64,000 bases of DNA from Cryptomeria japonica (lineage: Eukaryota > Streptophyta > Pinopsida > Cupressales > Cupressaceae): positions 262,868,574 to 262,932,573 of the forward strand of contig NC_081407.1 in assembly GCF_030272615.1 (NCBI RefSeq), in the 5' to 3' direction. Each line of letters begins with the position of its first letter. Position 1 is the stretch's first letter. Positions 56,483-64,000 of the stretch are shown piece after piece. The notes beneath the pieces are model-generated. The model saw only the letters and a list, made by a program, of their open reading frames with translations, did no database searches and was not told the DNA's origin. Both the position numbers and the translations under genes were made by a program.

Positions 56483-57760
56483 ATGGGGGAATACACATTG
56501 AGGGAACTTACTCATCGACTTACTCAGTTAGAGAAAGCTTATGATGATCTTATGGTCAAATATAAGGCCTCTCAAGCAAAAAGGAGAGAACATGCTGAAA
56601 AGCTGATGGAGCTATCTGAAAATAGTTCTTCTGATGAAGCGAACATGGAAGCCCTAATCAAAGAAGTAGAAAAGCTGAATGAATCCAATTCCAATCTAAG
56701 AAAGGAGTTGGATGGACTGACTATCCGGATGTGCCAAGAGCTTGAGAACTGGAGGAAAGCTGAAGATCTGATAAAAGACAAAGATCATGAAATCTCCAAG
56801 CTGAAGCAAGAGATCAATGCCCTAACTGCTCAACTCCATGTGAGCAAAGTGGAAAAGGAAGACATGCAAGGAGAAATGAACATTGTCATCTTTGAGAATG
56901 CAAATCTGATGGAAACAAATGCTGCTATTTCCAAAGAACTCTCTGAGTCAAAGGAAATACTTGCTAAGTTCAACAAGAGTTGTGTTAAGCTAGAGCAAAA
57001 GCTTGAATCTGCCAAACCTATCAAAAATACTGATGGACTTGGTTATTCTGGTCATGAGGAAGGTGAGACCTCCGGTACAAATGCTAGAGCATCAAAGAAA
57101 CAACTGACATCAAAGGATAAAGGTAAGAAAAAGTTTAAACCTGTTTGCTTTAACTGTCTTAAAGAAGGACATACTGCCAATGTGTGTAGGAGTAAGGCTT
57201 ACAATAATTTTCCTTATTTTCTAAATGATAAGCCTAGATCCTATAGATTCAATGGTAACTGTTATGCATGCAACAAGTCTGGGCATAAAGCATCTGAATG
57301 CAGGTCTGTTATGAACAACACTGGAAGATATCCTCAGAGGACTCAAGGAGTTGGTCCTGAACCTTTTGTGAACTAGAATCACAACCGGTTTAATACCTTC
57401 AATCATCAGTCAAGAAGCAGTGGCTATCAAGTGGCAATCAGATGGAGAGAAAACTGTGTGGTCTGTCATGGTCATGGTCACACTGCTGCAACATGCAAGA
57501 GGAAGAATGGTAACATGAATAATGGACCTTAGAGAGCACCTAGAATGGTCTGCTATCATTGCAACAAACCAGGTCACATTGCCAGATTCTGCAGAACAAG
57601 AAAGAACATATTGGATGACATACCGGTCACTCCGGAAGGAAAGATTGATATTGACATTGTTCAAGCGGATATGAACAAAACCTGGAAGAAGAAACCAGTG
57701 GTGTTGCAAGAAGAATCGGTTTTTGCACCTAGTGTGGAAATAACAGAACTAGCAAACTAA
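56483..57760 (+). pseudogene. ORF1 (Gag-like coiled coil plus four CCHC knuckles) of element 10
   Basis: 425 codons in one frame from ATG 56483 (MGEYTLRELTHRLTQ), 33 bases past the primer binding site, to TAA 57758. Only two in-frame stops interrupt it, both TAG at probable Gln positions (57374 and about 57530). Residues 1-185 are a nearly continuous coiled coil. Four intact zinc knuckles follow, starting near residues 222 (CFNCLKEGHTANVC), 260 (CYACNKSGHKASEC), 325 (CVVCHGHGHTAATC) and 357 (CYHCNKPGHIARFC). The RFNGNCYAC linker matches the other copies. Most copia Gags carry one knuckle; several are seen in Sirevirus Gag, its most likely relative. The role would be RNA binding and particle assembly. 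No capsid fold can be identified by eye. Confidence 0.8.
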
Positions 57761-58204
57761 GCATCAAAAAAGCTTAGGGGGAGCAAACAGTGAAACACTA
57801 TGAACCCCCGGTTTACATTGGTAAAAGACCTTAACCGGTATGAGATACCTATCATTTGGCGGAAGATCAGAAATGGTAAAACGCAAATTAGGGTTTACAC
57901 CCTAATGGTGGAGCATTAATTATGGTTGGTGAGGAATATGCTTAAAAGGAATTTTCAAATCATTTCTCACTATCTTTTTTTGAGCGAAGAAGGTTTTCAA
58001 GTGCAGAGCGACGAAAAAGTGATTTGTGCTGTGATTCAGAGAAATTTAGAAACCTTGAAGGAGATTCAGAAGCAAATTACAAACAGTCAAGAGAAGAACG
58101 CAAAGTGGTGATTCTGCAACTGATGAAGTGTGAGGTGAAGTGGAATCTGAAAGCCCTAAATTCTTGATTTCCAAAAGGCATTTCTCAAGTTTTATGTTTT
58201 TATC
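57761..58204 (+). other. ORF1-ORF2 spacer of element 10
   Basis: 444 bases. Just after the ORF1 stop is a G-rich tract, ttagggggagca (about 57774-57786), like those near the 3' end. No open frame or pol remnant is seen. How ORF2 was expressed (second promoter, splicing or internal initiation) is not visible. Confidence 0.55.
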
Positions 58205-61200
58205 ATGGCTTTCACATCTCATACTAACTCTAGTGCATCTGTTGATTCAGTAAGTTTCATTCAACGCAAGTCCAAATACAATGCCCTGTCACAAGTTCCT
58301 GATGGAGTAATAGTGGAAGAAGGAATATCTAATTATATAGATTATAAAATTGAAGACCTAGGGTCTCTAGCAATCAACTCGCAGGTAGGTCTATTCTGTG
58401 GGAAAGATAAAAAGATCAAACCGGAGTATAGCATTTTGGAGAAGAAGAAACTTCACAATGTGGTTTACTTCCTAGAGGATTTCATAGATGACCACATTAG
58501 AATCATTCTGAGTAGGGTTCATGGTGATAAGATGTACCTGAAGAGAACACATGATATCACACCACAAGTTGTTCATGCCATTACCGGTTTTTGCAATGTC
58601 GGTGAAGTGCCAGCCCTGAGGAAGATCATCAAGACTGAAATGACCAAGCTCACTGGTTCAGTGAGCGACTCACGAGGAATGACTGTTAATTCCATCAAGG
58701 ATGACCTCATGAAATATGCATGCATGGTGATTGGATACCGGATGTTCCATGCCAGTAGAATTAACTCTATATCTATTGCAGCGATAAATGCCGCTTATCA
58801 GATGGTCAAGGAAGATGCATCATTTGACCTCTGCACTGGTATGCAAAGGCAGCTCCTATTGAATCTTAAATCAATCAAATAGGATAATGCATTAAAATTC
58901 AAGTTTGGACAACTACTAGTAGGACTATTCTTCTACTTTCAAGGTTACTTCCCCGGAGTGGGAGATATTTAGTGGTCTGCAGACCAACCGGTTACCAAGC
59001 AGATCAAAGAAAGCCTGCAAGTAGTTGGAACCAGCTACCCTAAAGTTCTGAACAAGTGCTTTGATGATTTCAGAAGCAAGATGAGTCTGAGGATGAGGAT
59101 ATCCGGTGACATTGTCAAGAAATATGAAGATGATATCTGCTTTATCATCAATGTAGATGAGTGCATAATGGAGGTCGTTGAGCCTAGATAGGAAGAAGTA
59201 GAGCCTATAGGCTATGAGGTGATGTATGATATGCTAGATGGGTATGCTTCTACCCTAATCACCTCACCTCTTGATCCTAAGGCAAAGAAAACTGGCACCT
59301 ATCTGGAAAGGGTTGCATCGGTTGTAGAACCTCCTGAAAAGAAAGGAAAGGCAGTGCCTTCGGCATTGGCACCAATTACTACAGCTAGTCCCAAAGTGAC
59401 CAAGCGGTCACCTACAAAGAAGAAACTCGAAGCGGCACTTGCCAAAGTCTTTGAGATAAAAAGGAAGACAAGGAATAATTCACCGGACTCAGAAGAAACT
59501 ATGTTTGAAGAAAAACCCAAGAAGACTAGACAAGCAAGGAAAAAGACAAAGAATGAATCGGCATCATCGGCACTGGCAAACATTGACATTTCTTCCTACA
59601 AACCTTTGACACATTGTCAAAGAACCATAAAAAATATTAGGATAAAATTGTTGAATGATTTGATTAATTGTTTTGATGATTTCAATGATGATGAAAAGGA
59701 AGCAGTTGAACAAGAAATCATTAAGTATTTATGTGTTAATGACCGGTTGCCTTCAGAAATTAGATCTAAGACACCAGATTCTTTGTATAACTCCTTAGAC
59801 AATAAATGGAGCATTGGCATAGAAAAAGAATAGGAAATGATAGAAAAATTTTGCTCAACATTTTCTTGATGTATCTAATTCAGAACTTTTCGAAGGTATG
59901 AATAAATACAAAGGCCTCTTCTTCATGAGAAGAAGAAGACTCCTGTTGCTAGAAGGAAAGAGTCAAGAAGTGATCAAGAATACACACACTCTTTCTCTAG
60001 AAGCTCTTAAGATGCATCAAGTGGCTGAAGCCAATAGGAAGGCTGAGCAAGAACTGACAATAACTAAACCGGATGAAGTGTTTGATACTGAAGGAAACCC
60101 AATTGTTGAACCTACAAACACTATTGATGTCGATGCTCTAGATGTAGAAGATGTTGCGCAGGACACACCATCTAAAGTAGCAGGACAAGAGAAGCAGGCT
60201 AAACAGGTTGAAAAGAAAGGAGAGGACAAACAGGAATAGGTAGCAAAGAAACAGGCGGAAAAGAAGAAAAAGGAAGAAGATGAGGAGAAATAGAAATAGG
60301 AAGAAAAGAGAAAAGAGGATGAGAAGAAAAGAAGAGAAGAGGATGAAGAGAAAAAGAAACAAGAAGATGCAAAGAAGAAGAAAGAAGAAGAGGAGAAGGA
60401 AGAGAAGAAGAAAAAGGAAGAAGATGAGGAGAAACGGAAACAGGAAGAAAAGAGAAAAGAGGATGAGAAGAAAAGAAAGGAAGAGGAGAAGAGAAAGGAA
60501 GAGGAAAAGAGAAAGAAAGCAGAAAAGAAGAAGGTAGAGGAAGAAAAGGAAGAGGAGAAGAGGAAGGAAGCAGAGAAGAAGAAGGTAGAGGAGGATAAGG
60601 AAGAGGAAAAGATAAAAGAAGTGGAGAAGAAGAAGGCAAAGGAGGACAAGGAAGTAGAAGAGACACAGAGCACGCAGATGGAGACTCCAAAGGCAATGGG
60701 TAGTCAAGCAAAACTCGCTGACCTCACCATTCCTATTGACCTCCAGTCTACAAATGAAATGGAGCTACTACAGAGCATTAAGGTTTCTCAAGAATTCCTT
60801 GAAGTGTTAAGGAGGAAGAAGGAGGAAGATGTGATCCAAGCTACACTGGACACTCTTATTGGTTTGTTGCCCGGCACAAACCTCCCCAGTACTGACTCAT
60901 CATTGGCACAATTGAAGCTCCTATGCATAGTAGTGGATGATCAGGTGTAGATCCTAGAAGAGGTAGTAGAGGAAAATGCCAAGAAAGAGCATTAAAAGGC
61001 TCTCAACATTGCCCTGGTGAAGAAGCTTAATGAGCTCTAGTCCAAACTACAAAAAGCACAAAAAGACATAAGGAATTCTCTAGATGAGGGGAATCTACTA
61101 CTGAGTAAGATTTGCGAACCCCATCTCTTCTATGATGATGTGCTTGTACAAAAGAAAAAGCTACAAATTGACTTACAGTTATATATGAGCACCTTCAAGC

Positions 61201-61544
61201 TGCCATATGACTCTTTTATAGCTTATGGGCAAACCGTTCATAGGTTTCACATCCAGTCTGCCAAAATAGAGTTGGCAATCAGAAACTGGACTTGAGATTT
61301 GCAGGAACTCCAACTGGTTCTACTCCCTCGCCTGCAGATACTTCAAAAATGTTATCTAAATCTGGATGACTTAACGGTGACTCAAGAGATGAGCACATTA
61401 GATGCCATGGAAGAACAAGTCTCCCAGATGCAGACAAAGAAAGAAGTGGCAACCTCCCTACTTGAGTCCTGGTCTTTATCTATGAAACAATTTTTGTAGG
61501 ACTTCAAATCAGTTTTTGACAAGTTTTATTCTTTATTGTCATAA
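58205..61544 (+). pseudogene. ORF2 of element 10 (about 1,113 codons, unknown family)
   Basis: Starts at ATG 58205 (MAFTSHTNSSASVDS). One frame to about 59850, a +1-type shift in the run aaattttg (about 59846-59854), then a second frame to TAA 61542. Stops: TAG at 58880, 58970, 59189, 59831, 60237, 60291, 60297, 60948, 61038 and 61497; TAA at 60993; TGA at 61293. Plan: N-terminal domain (residues 1-330) with ILSRVHGDKMYL at 101-112, HDITPQVVHAITGF, and GYRMFHASRINS; a Lys/Ser/Pro linker; the helical block DDEKEAVEQEIIKYLCVND near residue 497; a Lys/Glu-rich coiled coil from 60240 to 60670 coded by almost pure purine; and a helical C-terminus. I do not recognise the family. The order 'short motif, ITxE helix, FG...F helix' loosely recalls plant retroelement proteins annotated as putative plant transposon proteins, but that is a guess. 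No enzyme motif, signal peptide or membrane segment is visible. Confidence 0.8.
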
Positions 61545-61808
61545 ACTCTTATTCTTTTAATACTAATGACACAGGTGTTCGTCTGTAATTATTGTCATTG
61601 TTGGCAAAGGGGGAGAAGTATAAATTTTGAATGTTTTGGTGTATACTTTCATGTTATTTCTGTTAAGAAGTAGTATACATTGTATTTTCTACAAAAGGGA
61701 TAGTGTATATGCTTAGGGGGAGTAATTTTGATTATGGCATATTTTTGTTGTAAAACACTTAGATGTCAAAATTTCCCAAGTGTTGCCATCAATGCCAAAG
61801 GGGGAGAT
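61545..61808 (+). other. 3' non-coding tail with serial purine tracts, element 10
   Basis: Three G-rich tracts: caaagggggagaag (about 61605-61618), cttagggggagtaa (about 61712-61725) and the LTR-adjacent polypurine tract aaagggggagat (61797-61808). The first and third both follow a 'ttggcaaag' or 'atgccaaag' phrase, so they look like copies of one signal. Confidence 0.8.
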
Positions 61809-62922
61809 TGTTGGCATTTTTGATGATTATGTTGTGATTGTCATTGATGGACACACACTTGCATTGAGATCACTTTTATATGTATGAGTTATGCTCAACC
61901 GGCAATTGTTCCCAACTGGTATGATGCATTATAGTCCTTAGACTATTCGTGTTTTGCAGAAAGTGATTACCAATCTGAAGTGGTATGTTGACCCCAAGCG
62001 GTTTGAGGATCTCAAGCGGTACGAAGGATCAAAGTGGCAGAACACATATTTCCCAGTCTTCATTTTGTCAAACTGGCAACCGATATTTGTTTAAATTGGT
62101 ATTTTGTATGAACCGGTAATACTTTGTGATGAGTTACCATCCACCGATTGTTTGACGGTGTCGACACTTCAACGGTGCTTTTTTTGTTGTGTTACCAGAT
62201 ATGTTTAGATGCATTGAACCTAGGAATTTGTATTGTAATCCTATTGGACTGACATGAAATCAGATTCCTTTAAAAGGACATCATGTCTAGGGTTTTAGGT
62301 TGTTGCTAGGGTTTAAGGTGGTTGATGAGTTAGAGAGAGTATGAATGTGTAGAAGACTGAAGTAATGTTAGAATACATTAGGAACAAGCTATCAAGGATC
62401 TAACCAAGAAATTTGTGCTATTAGCTAGATCACTCACTTGTTGATTACTCACATCTTCGACAAGTCTGAAGCCCTTAACTGGGTAGGCCCAAAAGCCTTG
62501 TGTAAATCCTCTAACAAGGTGGTTCACATCTGTGGATCTAAAATCCTCTAGCAAGGTAGTCTTTAATCAGAATTATCTCCTAACAAAGATTGAGATTCCT
62601 AATAGGATCTGTTCTGGTAAAGAACATTGTATGACCTTAACCAGTCTGACCTTAACCGATCTGGTTCCTATTTTGCAGATAGTTACTTGTGAGTTCCATC
62701 TCACCGTGGTTTTTCCCATTTGGGTTTCCATGTCAAAATCTCTTGTGTTATGGTGTTTGTGCTCTTGTGGGTGGATGCATTATTTTCTATTTGGTTTGCA
62801 TGTGTGCTAACCGGTTTGTCTGCTAAACTATTTTACCGGTTTACTGTTAGTCTAGCAAAGTGTTTAAGTACATTGATTTTTGGTATACTAATTCACCCCC
62901 CTCCCCCTCTTAGTATTCATCA
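61809..62922 (+). repeat. 3' LTR of element 10
   Basis: A 1,114-bp partner of 55297-56432, lacking its short duplication. The C-run before the end is longer here (about 62895-62909). It ends TATTCATCA followed by acatt. Confidence 0.9.
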
Positions 62923-64000
62923 ACATTATAAGAAATGATGTTATATATAAACTATGTATGTGATGGTAAAATGAAAACCATTAAGTTGGTTAATATGAGC
63001 CAAAGTGGTGGACCCCGCAAAGAGAAGAGTTTACTCAATTGTGTTATCGATAAAACAAGGCTAATCTGCATAACATAATCAAAAATATTGGTGGGCCCCC
63101 AAGGTTCCAGGAACCTCCAAGTGAATACAATTAGCAGGTGTAAGACCAAATTTGATGAAGAAGATATATTAGTGAAAGATGAATATACTTTCATAAAGAG
63201 ATTTTGATAAGTAAAAAAGACACAACAACCAAGTAAAAGTGTGAAGATTAAGTGGGTGTGAAGTTACAAATAAAAATATATGAGAGAACAATCAACCAAG
63301 GGTAATTAATGAAAACCTTTCAGAAAATGTTTTCACATTTAAAAGGTAATTGTTTATCTATTTGCATGTTGAAGAGGAATTGATATATGCTAAGTTGAAG
63401 TATTATCATACCAATAGAGTAATTAATTTTACAAAGGCAAAAATGCAGTTAAATGTATCTTTTATGAATTATTTCATTAAAAGGTAAAATAGACATGGTA
63501 TGATAGGATATAACCTCATAATATGCTACAACTCCACAGTATGCACAAAATAAATGTGTTGGAATGGTTTGAAAGGTTTTACATTTTTTTAAAACATAAC
63601 ATAGGAACCTGTCATATTGTGATCAAATCTTCTCATTAATGAAGATGAATTCGTCAAAATGGTTTTCTCAGTTAGTTGCTCCTCGACACCTCAAATAATA
63701 ATTTGATAAAACCTCTCAATTGAAGTTGGACAAAAATATTAAAGATGGAAGAGGTAATAGTTTTCAAAGATTTGAGAAGGATAGAATTATTCTACCCAAA
63801 GTATTTACTTCAACATTTTACAAGACTTGAATGGAAATGATAATGAATCATCTTTAATTAGTTTGACAAGTTAAGTAGACATAAAAACTGAATATGGGAA
63901 GGTGAAATCTTTAACCTAACAAAAGAGTGAATGGAGTGAGAATAATAACTTAATTGGTGAAAAGATGGGTGAAGTATTTTCACTTGATTATGAAAGGGAA
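62923..64000. other. unassigned repeat (right part, flank of element 10)
   Basis: Target-site flank of element 10 followed by about 1.07 kb of A+T-rich sequence with no motif or coding similarity I can recognise. It is presumed to be the continuation of 54034-55296. Confidence 0.35.

Larger units (their letters stand above)
55297..62922 (+). mobile_element. element 10: complete pol-less two-ORF LTR retrotransposon
   Basis: The best-preserved member of the family, 7.6 kb: 5' LTR 55297-56432, primer binding site 56435-56450, ORF1 56483-57760, ORF2 58205-61544, polypurine tract 61797-61808, 3' LTR 61809-62922. Flanking five-mers are gcatt (55292-55296) and acatt (62923-62927), one mismatch. The LTRs differ by a few percent; the 5' copy has a tandem duplication of about 29 bp containing gtgatgagttacca (about 55614-55652). 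There is no protease, integrase, reverse transcriptase or RNase H, and no gap where pol could have been beyond the 444-bp spacer. Both LTRs and both ORFs being present indicates that this structure itself was mobilised, not that pol was deleted after insertion. Confidence 0.9.

Noticed and set aside
60017-60711. Long Ser/Phe/Leu-rich open frames on the minus strand
   Set aside because: They are the antisense shadow of the purine-rich Lys/Glu coding tract of ORF2 in element 10; pyrimidine-rich antisense strands are naturally free of stops.

Overview
The window looks like intergenic DNA from a large, repeat-rich plant genome. It is A+T-rich, holds no recognisable host gene, and consists almost wholly of LTR retrotransposons inserted into one another. 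A gymnosperm such as a cupressaceous or taxaceous conifer is a guess from the style of the repeats; nothing in the sequence proves it. Apart from one intact gag-type reading frame (36033-39461), every coding region is a pseudogene broken by stop codons and a few frameshifts.

Layout. Element 1 (minus, left edge to 5727) lies in the body of element 2 (plus, remnant 5728-8113). 8114-9760 is unassigned. Element 3 (plus) starts with an LTR at about 9761. It carries ORF1 (10878-12266) and an ORF2 split into three pieces (12736-13748, 25833-26736, 42159-43020). The first gap holds element 4 (minus, 13749-25832, perfect 5-bp target duplication cctag). Element 4 is itself split by element 5 (17583-23016, target duplication ggttg), which contains a further LTR (19332-20676). 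The second gap holds element 6, a Ty1/copia element with a full-length but broken gag-pol (minus, 26737-42158). Its 5' LTR is split by element 7, a gag-only Ty3/gypsy-type element (minus, 34051-41833, target duplication gtagg). To the right come an LTR with a TATA box (43181-44410), element 8 (minus, about 44411-49425), an LTR fragment, a solo LTR related to element 5 (49928-51800), the 3' end of a second copia element (51843-54033), an unassigned repeat, and element 10 (plus, 55297-62922). Element 10 is structurally complete and sits inside that unassigned repeat.

Main result. Elements 1, 2, 3, 4, 8 and 10 belong to one superfamily of LTR elements that have copia-like ends (TG...CA, a primer binding site for initiator tRNA-Met, a polypurine tract like aaagggggagat) but no protease, integrase or reverse transcriptase. 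The members with both halves present encode two proteins. ORF1 (about 380-460 aa) is a coiled coil followed by three to five CCHC zinc knuckles and resembles Sirevirus-type Gag. ORF2 (about 1,100 aa) has an N-terminal domain with an (I/V)LSRVH core, a short conserved helical block in the middle, and a long charged coiled-coil tail. I do not recognise ORF2 as a characterised family. Conservation across divergent copies suggests it was once selected as a protein. The elements presumably borrowed polymerase from copia elements like element 6.

In element 10, 12 of 14 in-frame stops are TAG, mostly where glutamine (CAG) would be expected. This fits C-to-T decay of methylated CHG sites in silenced repeats.
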